A DNA stretch of 64,000 nucleotides from Actinoallomurus sp048498315 (GTDB taxonomy: Bacteria > Actinomycetota > Actinomycetes > Streptosporangiales > Streptosporangiaceae), in the NCBI GenBank assembly GCA_048498315.1, contig JBEHYF010000006.1, positions 14,351-78,350 of the forward strand. The letters run 5' to 3'. A program made the position numbers and the translations under genes. The notes beneath the pieces are model-generated. The model worked only from the letters and a program-made list of their open reading frames with translations. It was not told where the DNA came from and searched no databases. Below are positions 16,524 through 28,041 of the stretch, one piece after another (within the stretch, counting starts at the first letter, position 1; each line of letters begins with the position of its first letter).

Positions 16524-17561
16524 GTGGGACCTGATCCGGCGGTGGCCGCGATCCGCCTGGCCGTACGCGGCGCCCTGCGCGCCATCGACCCCGGCGATCT
16601 GGTGCTTGTGGCGTGCAGCGGCGGCGCCGACTCGCTCGCGCTGGCCGGCGCGCTGGCGTTCGAGGCCGCCCGCTCCGGGCACCGGGCCGGCGGCGTCACC
16701 GTCGACCACGGCCTTCAGGAGGGCTCGGCCGAGCACGCCGCCGGTGTCGCCGCGACGCTGACGCGGCTGGGCCTCGCACCGGTCGAGACGTGCCGGGTGA
16801 CCGTGGGCAGGTCCGGCGGCCCCGAGGCGGCGGCCCGCGCGGCGCGGTACGCGGCGCTCGCCGCCGCCGCCGCCCGCCACGGAGCCGCGGCCGTGTTCCT
16901 CGGGCACACGCGGGACGACCAGGCCGAGACCGTGCTGCTCGGGCTGGCGCGCGGATCGGGCGCGCGGTCGCTCGCCGGCATGGCCGAGGTCTCGGGGATC
17001 TACCGGCGCCCGCTGCTCGGGCTCGACCGCGACCTGACTCGCCGGGCCTGCCGGGCGATGGGGCTGGACCCCTGGGACGACCCGCACAACAGCGACCTCG
17101 CCTACGCGCGGGTACGGATCCGCCGCGCGGTGCTGCCCGCCCTGGAGAAGGAGATCGGCCCCGGCATTGCCGCGGCGCTGGCCCGTACGGCGCGGCTGCT
17201 GCGCGACGACGCCGACGCGCTCGACGCCTGGGCCGCCCGCGCGCTCGCCGACGCGACGGTGCCCGCCGGGGAAGCGCCGACGGAGCGGGCATCCGCGGCC
17301 GCGAAGCGGGTGATCGTCCTGGACGTGCCCGCACTGGCGGAACTGCCGCGCGCCGTCCGGACGCGGGTGCTGCGGCGCGCGGCGATCGCGGCGGGCAGCC
17401 CCGCGGGCGCGCTGGCCGCCGTACACGTCGACGCCGTCGACGCCCTGATAACGGCGTGGCACGGCCAGACGCACGTCGACCTACCCGGCCGCGTCGTGGC
17501 GTGGCGCCGGTGTGAAAAGCTGCACTTCGGGCCGTCCGAATCGCCGGAGACGAGCGCGTAG
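16524..17561 (+). CDS. tilS: tRNA(Ile)-lysidine synthase
   Basis: Converts the wobble cytidine of the CAU-anticodon tRNA-Ile to lysidine using ATP and lysine. It has 345 residues, the short actinobacterial form. The PP-loop SGGADS is at about residues 31-36. GVTVDHGLQEGS, GHTRDDQAETVL and the catalytic-domain end DDPHNSDLAYARVRIRR follow the family closely, while the large C-terminal domains of the E. coli enzyme are absent. GTG 16524 lacks a ribosome site, so it is probably leaderless. It precedes hpt, as in many Gram-positive genomes. Confidence 0.95.
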   Translation: MGPDPAVAAIRLAVRGALRAIDPGDLVLVACSGGADSLALAGALAFEAARSGHRAGGVTVDHGLQEGSAEHAAGVAATLTRLGLAPVETCRVTVGRSGGPEAAARAARYAALAAAAARHGAAAVFLGHTRDDQAETVLLGLARGSGARSLAGMAEVSGIYRRPLLGLDRDLTRRACRAMGLDPWDDPHNSDLAYARVRIRRAVLPALEKEIGPGIAAALARTARLLRDDADALDAWAARALADATVPAGEAPTERASAAAKRVIVLDVPALAELPRAVRTRVLRRAAIAAGSPAGALAAVHVDAVDALITAWHGQTHVDLPGRVVAWRRCEKLHFGPSESPETSA

Positions 17562-17658
17562 ACGGCCCATCTTCGGGGACGGATCGAAGGCGGCCCGCCG
17601 GGTCGGGCGGGCAAGATCGGCGCGGCCCTCCGGCCGCATGATCGTGAAAGGCTCTGCG

Positions 17659-18231
17659 GTGGACGAACAGGACATGCGAGCGGACCTGGAGAAGGTGCTC
17701 ATCCCCGAGAACGAGCTCCAGGCCAAGATCCGGGAGCTCGCCGCCCAGATCGACGCCGACTACGCGGGCAGGGACATCCTGCTCGTCGGGGTGCTCAAGG
17801 GTGCCGTCATGGTCATGGCCGACCTCGCCCGCGCCCTGCACTCACCGGTGTCCATGGACTGGATGGCGGTGTCGTCGTACGGCTCGGGCACCCAGTCGTC
17901 CGGCGTGGTGCGCATCCTCAAGGACCTGGACGCCGACATCATGGGCCGCGACGTGCTGATCGTCGAGGACATCATCGACTCGGGCCTGACCCTGAGCTGG
18001 CTGATGAGCAACCTGGAGTCGCGCGGGCCCGCGTCGCTGGAGGTGTGCGCTCTCCTGCGTAAACCGGATGCCGCGAAGATAGACATTGATGTCCGTTATG
18101 TCGGGTTCGACATACCCAACGAGTTCGTGATCGGCTATGGCCTCGACTATGCGGAGCGGTACCGGAACCTCCCCTTTGTGGGGACCCTTGCGCCGCACGT
18201 CTACGGTGGAAGCAGGGAACAAGACGGTTAG
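17659..18231 (+). CDS. hpt: Hypoxanthine phosphoribosyltransferase
   Basis: Salvages hypoxanthine/guanine to IMP/GMP with PRPP. The 190-residue product carries the PRPP-binding signature VLIVEDIIDSGLTLSWL, the flexible-loop MDWMAVSSYGSGTQSSG and the C-terminal VGFDIPNEFVIGYGLDYAE. GTG 17659 is chosen because GAAAGG precedes it and the product then begins V-D-E-Q-D like relatives; ATG 17638 in frame is an alternative. It lies between tilS and ftsH, a conserved order. Confidence 0.95.
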   Translation: MDEQDMRADLEKVLIPENELQAKIRELAAQIDADYAGRDILLVGVLKGAVMVMADLARALHSPVSMDWMAVSSYGSGTQSSGVVRILKDLDADIMGRDVLIVEDIIDSGLTLSWLMSNLESRGPASLEVCALLRKPDAAKIDIDVRYVGFDIPNEFVIGYGLDYAERYRNLPFVGTLAPHVYGGSREQDG

Positions 18232-18424
18232 CCCGGAGCGTTGCCTGTTACGAAGCACGACACCGGTCGTCGCGGTGCGGTCTTCCGCGGCACCGGTGTA
18301 CCTTCGGTACCCCGGCTGCACTGCGGGAGCCGACACTCAGGAAGGCCGCCTCGGTGCAACGACGCACCGAGGTCTTGGAGACGCTGGTCAGGAGGGACGG
18401 GCCCCACCGCGGGGCACCGCATAA

Positions 18425-20430
<2,006 letters not shown>

Positions 20431-20434
<4 letters not shown>

Positions 20435-21027
20435 GCGAGGTGCCCGAACTGCACGGGCCGCCGGTCGACCATGCCCGCATCGAGAAGGCGGTCCGCGAGA
20501 TCCTGATCGCGGTCGGGGAGGACCCCGACCGCGACGGTCTGGTCGACACCCCCGCCCGGGTCGCCCGCGCGTACGCCGAGCAGTTCGCCGGCCTGCGGCA
20601 GCGGCCCGAAGACGTGCTGAACACCGTCTTCGACGCCAACCACGACGAGATGGTCCTGGTGAAGGACATCGAGGTGTACAGCATGTGCGAGCACCACCTC
20701 GTGCCCTTTCACGGCGTCGCGCACGTCGGCTACACCCCCAACGAGAAAGGCCAGATCACCGGGCTGTCCAAGCTCGCCCGGCTGGTCGACGTCTATGCCC
20801 GCCGCCCCCAGGTGCAGGAGCGGATGACCGCCCAGATCGCCGACGCGCTGGTCGACATCCTCAAGCCGCGCGGCGTGATCGTGGTCGTCGAGGCGGAGCA
20901 TCTGTGCATGACCATGCGGGGCGTGCGCAAGCCCGGGGCCAAGACGGTCACCTCCGCGGTGCGCGGTGACTTCCGCGACTTCGCGAGCACGCGCGCCGAG
21001 GCGATGAGCCTTATCCTGGGCCGCTGA
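20431..21027 (+). CDS. folE: GTP cyclohydrolase I
   Basis: First enzyme of folate synthesis, converting GTP to 7,8-dihydroneopterin triphosphate. It has 198 residues. The zinc ligands fit Cys86 and His89 in SMCEHHLVPFHG and Cys159 in AEHLCMTMRGV. QERMT and the substrate loop GLSKLARLVD are present. GTG 20431 overlaps the ftsH stop. Confidence 0.97.
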
Positions 21028-21240
21028 CCTTCCCCGGCGGTGAGGGTGCCGTGCCCCGGCGGCCGTCCGCCGAACCCTCCCGCCTGACCGGGCGTCGAAC
21101 AAGTGGTCGCGGTGTAGCGTGGCGAGGAGGGGAACGTCGGTGGCCGGCTTATCGGCGACGCGAACGCGGGCGGTATCGGAACGCGCATCCGCACCGATGC
21201 CGCGCGGGGCAGATCTGTCCAGCCAGACAGTGGGGCCGTG

Positions 21241-23043
21241 ATGGAGACGATGCGCGAGACCAGGCGCGCCAAGGCCGCCAGGGCCCGCGAGAGGGCCGGC
21301 GGCGAGCCCGACCAGCAGCGCACCGGCATCCTCGAACGCCGCCGGCAGCGGCGCTGGGTGCCGGCCGTCGCCGGGTGGCTGTCCCTCCTCATCGGCCTGC
21401 ACGACGTCGTCGGCGCGCTGATGCCCGAGTGGCACCGGCGCATGGTCCGGGTGGACGAGTTCCTGCCCGGGTCGGTGAACAACGCGGCCCGCACCGCCAC
21501 CCTCGTCGCCGGCCTGCTGATCCTGCTGCTGTCGCACGGCCTGCGCCGCCGCAAGCGGCGTGCCTGGCGTGCGGTCGTGGCCCTGCTGGCCTTCACGATC
21601 ATCTCCCACCTCGTCAAGGACTTCGCGATCTCCGCGGTCGTCGCCGCCGCCATGCTCGGCGCGCTGATCTACTTCCGCGCCGAGTTCTACGCCACCGGCG
21701 ACCCGCGCACCCGCTGGCGGGCCCTGTGGGTCGGGCTGTTCCTCGCCGTCGCGAGCGTGGCGGTCGGCCTGGCGTTCATCGCGCTCAACGGGCACGACCT
21801 GGAGCGCCACTACACCCTCTCCGAGCAGCTGGAGCACGTGCTGTCCGGGCTGGTCGGCGGCTCGGGGCCGGTGGAGTTCGTCTCCGACCGCCGCAACGAC
21901 CTGTACAGCCTGATCCTCGGCTCCCTCGGCCTGTTCACCGGCCTGACCACCGTGTACCTGTTCCTGCGGCCCGCCGAGCCCGCGCCGTCGCTGTCGCCCG
22001 ACGACGAGCGGCGGATCCGTGACCTGCTCGAACGCCACGGCGCCCGCGACTCGCTCGGCTACTTCTCCCTCCGCCGCGACAAGAGCGTCATCTGGTCGCC
22101 CACCGGCAAGGCGTGCATCACCTACCGGGTCGTGTCGGGCGTGATGCTCGCCGGCGGCGACCCGATCGGCGACCCGGAGGCCTGGCCCGGCGCCATTAAG
22201 GCGTTCCTGGAGGAGGCGGCCCGGCACGCGTGGGTGCCGGCCGTCATGGGCTGCAGCGAGCTGGGCGCGGAGGTATGGACCCGCGAGTCCGGCCTGTCCG
22301 CCCTCGAACTCGGCGACGAGGCCATCATCGACACCGCCGAGTTCTCCCTGGACGGCCGCACGATGCGCAACGTCCGGCAGATGGTGAACCGGGTGGCCCG
22401 GCAGGGGTACGTCGCGCGGGTACGTCGCGAGGGCGACTTCTCGCGGGAGGAGCTGCGGCGGCTGTGGGACCAGGCGAACGCCTGGCGGGGGACCGACACC
22501 GAGCGGGGCTTCTCCATGGCGCTCGGCCGGGTCGGCGAGCCTGGCGACGAGGAGTGCGTGATCGCCACCGCCATGAAGGACGGCGAGCCGCACGCCATCC
22601 TGCACTTCGTGCCGTGGGGTCCGGACGGGCTCTCCCTCGACCTGATGCGCCGCGACCGCTCCGCCCAGCCCGGCCTGAACGACTTCCTCATCGTGGAGGC
22701 GATCAAGGCCGCCCTCGACATGGGCGTCAAGCGCGTGTCGCTGAACTTCGCGGTGTTCCGCGCCGCGCTGGCCCGCGGCGAGCGGATCGGCGCCGGGCCG
22801 GTGCTCAGGGCGTGGCGCGGGCTGCTGATCTTCCTGTCCCGCTGGTTCCAGATCGAGTCGCTGTACAAGTTCAACGCCAAGTTCCAGCCGGTCTGGCAGC
22901 CGCGGTTCTTCGTCTACCCGAGCCTCAACGACGCGCCGCGCATCGCCCTGGCGGCCCTGGAGGCCGAGGCGTTCATCGTCTGGCCGCGGCTGCGCATCCC
23001 CGGCCTCAAGCGCCCGCCGAAGCGTGCGCTGCCGACTCCCTGA
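21241..23043 (+). CDS. MprF/LysX-like phosphatidylglycerol lysyltransferase-domain membrane protein
   Basis: A 600-residue protein with an N-terminal membrane part (about five to six helices, residues 40-245) and a soluble C-terminal DUF2156/MprF-type transferase domain (about 260-590; VIWSPTGKACITYRVVSG, GGDPIGDP, LNDFLIVEAIKAALDMG and YKFNAKFQPVWQPRFF). Relatives move an aminoacyl group from tRNA to phosphatidylglycerol. There is no fused lysyl-tRNA synthetase, so a tRNA charged elsewhere (for example by lysS at 41.1 kb) would be the donor. It sits inside the folate cluster with no biochemical link I can see. ATG 21241 is chosen; GTG 21238 is equally possible. Confidence 0.85.
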   Translation: METMRETRRAKAARARERAGGEPDQQRTGILERRRQRRWVPAVAGWLSLLIGLHDVVGALMPEWHRRMVRVDEFLPGSVNNAARTATLVAGLLILLLSHGLRRRKRRAWRAVVALLAFTIISHLVKDFAISAVVAAAMLGALIYFRAEFYATGDPRTRWRALWVGLFLAVASVAVGLAFIALNGHDLERHYTLSEQLEHVLSGLVGGSGPVEFVSDRRNDLYSLILGSLGLFTGLTTVYLFLRPAEPAPSLSPDDERRIRDLLERHGARDSLGYFSLRRDKSVIWSPTGKACITYRVVSGVMLAGGDPIGDPEAWPGAIKAFLEEAARHAWVPAVMGCSELGAEVWTRESGLSALELGDEAIIDTAEFSLDGRTMRNVRQMVNRVARQGYVARVRREGDFSREELRRLWDQANAWRGTDTERGFSMALGRVGEPGDEECVIATAMKDGEPHAILHFVPWGPDGLSLDLMRRDRSAQPGLNDFLIVEAIKAALDMGVKRVSLNFAVFRAALARGERIGAGPVLRAWRGLLIFLSRWFQIESLYKFNAKFQPVWQPRFFVYPSLNDAPRIALAALEAEAFIVWPRLRIPGLKRPPKRALPTP

Positions 23044-23206
23044 TCGGCCGCGGCGGCGGCCCGCGCTCCGCGGATCCGTCGCCACGCGGCCGCACCGCGC
23101 CGCCGGCCGGGGCCGTACGCCGGCCCTCCTCCGCTGCGTGAATCGGCCGCGTGAAACAGGGTGAACGGGCGGCGACGCCGGGAGGCGCGGATCTGCGGTG
23201 ACCCCA

Positions 23207-23212
23207 TAGGCT
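23207..23212 (+). promoter_or_regulatory. -10-like element of folP (leaderless)
   Basis: TAGGCT ends 7 nt before the folP ATG. No ribosome site lies between, so this is a clear leaderless arrangement and an internal promoter in the folate cluster. Confidence 0.5.
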
Positions 23213-23219
23213 GGCAGGC

Positions 23220-24071
23220 ATGACCATGACCGTCGCCGGCCTGCCCGCCCCGGGGCGCTGCCTCGTCATGGGCGTGATCAATGTCACCCCCGACTCCTTC
23301 TCCGACGGCGGTGCCTGGTTCGACCACGACGCGGCCATCCGGCACGGCCTCGACCTGGTCGCCGAGGGCGCCGACATCGTCGACGTGGGGGGCGAGTCGA
23401 CCCGTCCCGGCGCGCAGCGCGTGTCGATGCGCGAGGAGCTGCGCCGGGTCATCCCGGTGATCACCGAGCTGGCCGCCGAGGGCATCCCGGTCAGCGTCGA
23501 CACGATGCGGGCGGAGGTCGCCGAGGCGGCGATCGAGGCCGGCGCCCGGCTCGTCAACGACGTCAGCGGCGGCCTCGCCGACCCGGCGATGCCGCGCGTG
23601 GTGGCCAAGGCCGCCGTCCCGTACGTCGTGATGCACTGGCGCGGGCACAGCCACGACATGGACAAACGCGCCGTGTACACCGACGTCGTCCGCGAGGTCA
23701 CCGACGAGCTGCGCGGGCGGATCGAGGCGGTCGTCGAGGAGGGCGTCGACCCGTCGCTGCTGATCGTCGACCCCGGGCTCGGCTTCGCCAAGCGGCCGGA
23801 GGCCGGCCACAACTGGGCCCTGCTCGCTCACCTCGACGCCCTCCTCGCGCTCGGCCACCCGGTGCTGGTCGCGGCCTCGCGCAAGCGGTTCCTCGGACGC
23901 CTGCTGGCCGGCCCGGACGGCACGCCGCGGCCGTTCGCCGAGTCCGACGACGCGACCGTCGCGATCACCGCCCTCGCCGCGGCGGCCGGGGCCTGGTGCG
24001 TCCGGGTGCACGACGTGCGGCCCAACGCCGACGCCGTCCGCGTCGCGGCGGCGTGGGGGGCCGCCCGGTGA
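23220..24071 (+). CDS. folP: Dihydropteroate synthase
   Basis: Joins 6-hydroxymethyl-dihydropterin pyrophosphate and p-aminobenzoate; it is the sulfonamide target. It has 283 residues, a TIM barrel with all signature loops: GVINVTPDSFSDGG near residue 20, DVGGESTRPG near 58 (catalytic loops 1 and 2), LVNDVSGG, VDPGLGFAK and VAASRKRFLG. ATG 23220 appears leaderless. Its stop overlaps the next GTG by 4 nt. Confidence 0.97.
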   Translation: MTMTVAGLPAPGRCLVMGVINVTPDSFSDGGAWFDHDAAIRHGLDLVAEGADIVDVGGESTRPGAQRVSMREELRRVIPVITELAAEGIPVSVDTMRAEVAEAAIEAGARLVNDVSGGLADPAMPRVVAKAAVPYVVMHWRGHSHDMDKRAVYTDVVREVTDELRGRIEAVVEEGVDPSLLIVDPGLGFAKRPEAGHNWALLAHLDALLALGHPVLVAASRKRFLGRLLAGPDGTPRPFAESDDATVAITALAAAAGAWCVRVHDVRPNADAVRVAAAWGAAR

Positions 24072-24502
24072 CCGAGCTCGACGTGGCGGCCGTGGAGAAG
24101 GTCCACGCCGAGTTCTACGCCGCGTTCGAGTCCGCCGACCTCGACCGCATGGGCGCCGTGTGGGCCGACGGGCCGTACGCCGACGACGTGGTGTGCGTGC
24201 ACCCGGGCTGGCCGCTGCTGCGCGGTCGGAGCTCGGTGCTGCGCTCCTGGGCGCTGATCATGGCGAACACGCCGTACATCCAGTTCGTGCTGACCGACGT
24301 CCAGATCCGCGTCTCCGGCGACCAGGCCGTGGTGAGCTGCGCGGAGAACATCATCACCGCCACCGGCGAGGCGGAGATCGGCCTGACCTCCGGGGGAAGC
24401 GTCGTGACGACGAACGCGTTCATCCGTACGGACGAAGGTTGGCGTCTCTGGCTGCACCACGGGTCGCCGGTCCTGAACCGGGAAGGGGAAGAGGACACGT
24501 GA
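24068..24502 (+). CDS. NTF2/SnoaL-like protein in the folate operon
   Basis: A 144-residue small alpha+beta protein with the NTF2-like pattern: an N-terminal helix pair (VEKVHAEFYAAFESADLDRMGAVW), CVHPGW, then strands VVSCAENIITATG and TNAFIRTDEGWRLWLHHGSPV. Such SnoaL_3-type proteins are often near folP/folB in actinomycetes. Possible roles are binding a pterin intermediate or an unrecognised phosphatase/isomerase step; neither is shown. GTG 24068 overlaps the folP stop, and the gene ends in GTGA shared with an upstream alternative start of folB. Confidence 0.75.
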   Translation: MTELDVAAVEKVHAEFYAAFESADLDRMGAVWADGPYADDVVCVHPGWPLLRGRSSVLRSWALIMANTPYIQFVLTDVQIRVSGDQAVVSCAENIITATGEAEIGLTSGGSVVTTNAFIRTDEGWRLWLHHGSPVLNREGEEDT

Positions 24503-24537
24503 CGGCGGGCCGTCCCGTGGAGCGAGAGGGTGGGCGC

Positions 24538-24900
24538 GTGCCAGACCGGATCACCCTTCGCGGGCTGCGGGCGTGGGGTCGGCACGGAGTGCTTCCAGCC
24601 GAGCGCGAGCTGGGCCAGGAGTTCATCGTCGATGTCGTGCTCGGGCTTGACACCCGCCCGGCCGCGGCAGGAGATGATCTATCACGCACCGTCGACTACG
24701 GCGCGCTGGCCGACCGGCTGGTGGCCGTCGTCGAGGCGGAACCCGTCAACCTGATCGAGACGCTGGCCGAGCGCCTGGCCGCCCGATGCCTCGGGGTGGC
24801 CCAGGTCGAGGAGGTGGAGGTCACCGTTCACAAGCCGAACGCCCCCGTCCCGCACCCCTTCACCGACGTGGCCGTGACGATCCACCGGAGCCGACATTGA
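24538..24900 (+). CDS. folB: Dihydroneopterin aldolase
   Basis: Cleaves dihydroneopterin to 6-hydroxymethyl-dihydropterin and glycolaldehyde. The 120 residues match the family length when GTG 24538 is used (V-P-D-R-I-T-L-R-G-L start, ribosome site GAGAGGGTG). GTG 24499, which overlaps the previous stop, would add 13 residues. Motifs RGLRAWGRHGVLPAERELGQ and VTVHKPNAPVPHPFTDVAV are typical. It forms a TTGA overlap with folK. Confidence 0.93.
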   Translation: MPDRITLRGLRAWGRHGVLPAERELGQEFIVDVVLGLDTRPAAAGDDLSRTVDYGALADRLVAVVEAEPVNLIETLAERLAARCLGVAQVEEVEVTVHKPNAPVPHPFTDVAVTIHRSRH

Positions 24901-25418
24901 CGACATCCACCGAAAGGCGCCGCACCGTGCTGTCTCTCGGCAGCAACCTCGGCGACCGCCTCGACAACCTGCAGGGGGCGATCGACGCGCTGTTCGACGC
25001 GCCCGGGCTGGAGTTCGTCGCCATCTCACCGGTCTATGAGACCAAGCCGGTCGGCGGGCCGGAGCAGGGCGACTTCCTCAACGTCGTCATCGTCGCCGAC
25101 AGCAGCGTGGCGCCGCGCTCCCTGATCGAACGCGTGCTGAACATCGAGGAGTCGATGGACCGCGTCCGCGACGTGCGCTGGGGTCCCCGCACCCTCGACA
25201 TAGACATCGTGACGATCGGCGAGCTGACCTGCGACGATCCGGAGCTGACGCTGCCGCACCCGCGCGCGCACGAGCGGGCGTTCGTGCTGGTGCCCTGGGC
25301 CGACGTCGAGCCAGACGCCACCCTGCCCGGCCGCGGCCCGATCCGCGACCTGCTGCCGTCCGTCGCCGGCCAGGAGCTGCACCGCCGCGACGACCTGGCC
25401 CTGCAGCCGCCGGCGTGA
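24897..25418 (+). CDS. folK: 2-amino-4-hydroxy-6-hydroxymethyldihydropteridine pyrophosphokinase
   Basis: Transfers pyrophosphate from ATP to 6-hydroxymethyl-dihydropterin, making the FolP substrate. It has 173 residues with LSLGSNLGDRLDNLQ at the N-terminus, the SPVYETKPVGG pterin loop and the RDVRWGPRTLDIDIV metal/ATP motif. TTG 24897 overlaps the folB stop and has GGAG 8 nt upstream. GTG 24927 is a shorter alternative. Confidence 0.95.
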   Translation: MTTSTERRRTVLSLGSNLGDRLDNLQGAIDALFDAPGLEFVAISPVYETKPVGGPEQGDFLNVVIVADSSVAPRSLIERVLNIEESMDRVRDVRWGPRTLDIDIVTIGELTCDDPELTLPHPRAHERAFVLVPWADVEPDATLPGRGPIRDLLPSVAGQELHRRDDLALQPPA

Positions 25419-25888
25419 AACCGACCCGCATCGCCGTCCTCGCCGCCCTGCTGGTCGGCGTCGCCACCGTCGTCTGGGCCCTGGTGCGCTTCCTGTACGC
25501 TTCCCTGCCGCCACTGCCCTGGACGATGGTGCCGTCGCTGCTGCTGCTGGCCCTCGGCGAGCTGTACACCGGCCTGGTCACGCGGGCGCGCATCCAGCGC
25601 AAGCCCGGCACCAAACCGATCGAGCCGCTGGTCGCCGCCCGGCTCGCCGCGCTGGCCAAGGCCAGCTCGCAGGCGGCCGCCGTGCTGGCCGGCGGGTTCG
25701 CCGGGATCGCGATCTACCTGGCCTCGTCGCTGGACAAGCCGACACCGCGGCACGACTTCTTCGTGAGCGTCGGCACCGCCCTGTCCGGGCTCGCGCTCAT
25801 CGGCGCGGCACTGTTCCTGGAGTACTCCTGCCGCGTCCCCAAGGGCCCGGAGGACCGCGACCGCCGCCACCCGGCGAGCCGCGCCTGA
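25415..25888 (+). CDS. DUF3180 membrane protein
   Basis: A 157-residue protein with four hydrophobic segments (about 8-27, 36-52, 82-100 and 113-130) and the short conserved piece KPGTKPIEPLVAARLAALAKASS between the pairs. This is the actinobacterial DUF3180 family that regularly follows folK. Its function is unknown. GTG 25415 overlaps the folK stop, making it the last gene of the folate operon. Confidence 0.88.
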   Translation: MKPTRIAVLAALLVGVATVVWALVRFLYASLPPLPWTMVPSLLLLALGELYTGLVTRARIQRKPGTKPIEPLVAARLAALAKASSQAAAVLAGGFAGIAIYLASSLDKPTPRHDFFVSVGTALSGLALIGAALFLEYSCRVPKGPEDRDRRHPASRA

Positions 25889-25924
25889 CGAACACGCCCC
25901 GGGCGCGCACCAAGCCGTTGGCGC

Positions 25925-26090
25925 CCCGCGTCGAAGGCGAGGTCGGGACGGGCGGCCAGCCAGTCGCGCATGATCGCCCGGGTCCGCCGGTTGTTGATCC
26001 GGGCGCGGCGCAGCTCGCGGAACAGCCCGTACACCCGGGGCGGCGGCAGGAGCGCCAGCCGAGCTCCGGAACGGTAACACCGGTACTTCG
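25925..26090 (-). pseudogene. Short coding remnant between DUF3180 and the nuoD paralogue
   Basis: On the minus strand, just after the nuoD-like stop, about 55 codons keep a coding look: strong GC third positions and a natural sequence (LPPPRVYGLFRELRRARI, then NNRRTRAIMRDWLAARPDL). There is no start codon with a ribosome site and no sensible end. The stretch 26091-26117 is AT-rich. I do not recognise the family. It looks like a leftover of a gene once placed downstream of the nuoD-like gene. Confidence 0.35.
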
Positions 26091-26117
26091 CCGTTTTCTC
26101 CGTTATTTTTCGCGCGG

Positions 26118-27272
26118 CTACTTGTCGATGTCGCCGACGACGAAGAACATCGAGCCGAGGATGGCGATCATGTCGGCGACCAGGTGGCCGGGCAGCAGCT
26201 CGCGCAGCACCTGGACGTTGTTGAACGAGGCCGAGCGCAGCTTCAGCCGCCATGGAGTCTTCTCGCCGCGCGAGACGAGGTAGTAGCCGTTGATGCCGAG
26301 CGGGTTCTCCGTCCAGGCGTAGGTGTGGCCCTCCGGCACTTTCAGCGCCTTCGGCAGCCGCACGTTGATCGGGCCGGGCGGCAACTCGCGCAGCCGGGCG
26401 ACGCAGGCGTCGGCGAGGTCGAGCGAGACGTACACCTGGTCGAGCAGACACTCGAACCGCGCCAGGCAGTCGCCCTCGGTACGGGTCACCACGCTCAGCA
26501 CGTCGCCGAGATCGCCGTAGGCGAGGTAGGGCTCGTCGCGGCGCAGGTCGAAGTCGACGCCGGAGGCGCGCGCGATGGGACCCGACACGCCGTACTGCTC
26601 GATCTGCTCGCGGGACAGCACGCCCACCCCGCGGGTGCGGGCCCGGAAGATCTCGTTGCCGCGGATCAGGCGTTCGATCTCGCCCATGCCGCGGCGTACG
26701 GCGGCGACCGCGGCGGTGACCCGGTCGAGCCAGCCCGCCGGCAGGTCCTCCTTCAGCCCGCCGACGCGGTTGAACATGTAGTGCATCCGGCCGCCGGAGA
26801 TCTCCTCCATCACCCGTTGCAACTGCTCGCGCTCGCGGAACGAGTAGAAGATCGGCGTGATCGCGCCCACCTCGAGGGGATAGGAGCCGAGGAACATCAG
26901 GTGGCCCAGCACGCGGTTCAGCTCGGCCAGCAGCGTGCGCGCCCACACGGCCCGCGCCGGCACCTCGATGCCGAGCATCCGCTCGACCGCGAGCACCACG
27001 CCCAGCTCGCTCGCGAACGCCGACAGCCAGTCGTGCCGGTTGGCCAGCACGATGATCTGCCGGTAGTCGCGCACCTCGAACAGCTTCTCCGCGCCGCGGT
27101 GCATGTATCCGACGATCGGCTCGGCGGCGGAGATCCGCTCGCCGTCGAGGGTGAGGCGCAGCCGCAGCACCCCGTGCGTGGAAGGGTGCTGGGGGCCGAT
27201 GTTGAGCGTCATGTCCTCGGTGGCGAGGTCCTTGGTCCCCGCCCCCACGCCCACGATCCGCTCGGTGGTCAC
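26118..27272 (-). CDS. Orphan NuoD-like protein (complex I 49-kDa subunit paralogue)
   Basis: A 384-residue homologue of NADH-quinone oxidoreductase subunit D with GPQHPSTHGVLRL, GYMHRGAEKLFE, GGRMHYMFNRVGG and the C-terminal SMFFVVGDIDK. No other nuo gene is nearby. Where standard NuoD has an R-L-D-Y quinone-site segment, this protein reads ANRHDWLSAF, so the quinone Tyr is replaced by Trp. Similar orphan paralogues occur next to the folate cluster in other actinomycetes (from memory). Whether it joins complex I, a hydrogenase-like complex or something else is unknown. GTG 27272 is chosen (GGAAGG upstream); ATG 27314 would add 14 residues. Confidence 0.85.
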   Translation of the reverse strand: MTTERIVGVGAGTKDLATEDMTLNIGPQHPSTHGVLRLRLTLDGERISAAEPIVGYMHRGAEKLFEVRDYRQIIVLANRHDWLSAFASELGVVLAVERMLGIEVPARAVWARTLLAELNRVLGHLMFLGSYPLEVGAITPIFYSFREREQLQRVMEEISGGRMHYMFNRVGGLKEDLPAGWLDRVTAAVAAVRRGMGEIERLIRGNEIFRARTRGVGVLSREQIEQYGVSGPIARASGVDFDLRRDEPYLAYGDLGDVLSVVTRTEGDCLARFECLLDQVYVSLDLADACVARLRELPPGPINVRLPKALKVPEGHTYAWTENPLGINGYYLVSRGEKTPWRLKLRSASFNNVQVLRELLPGHLVADMIAILGSMFFVVGDIDK

Positions 27273-27360
27273 CGCACATTCGCCTTCCGACTCGCCGAGG
27301 TCCCATCGTGCCACGGGAGGTATCGCGGAACGCGGGCCGGTTGCGGTTGACTTGTCGCCG

Positions 27361-28037
<677 letters not shown>

Positions 28038-28041
<4 letters not shown>

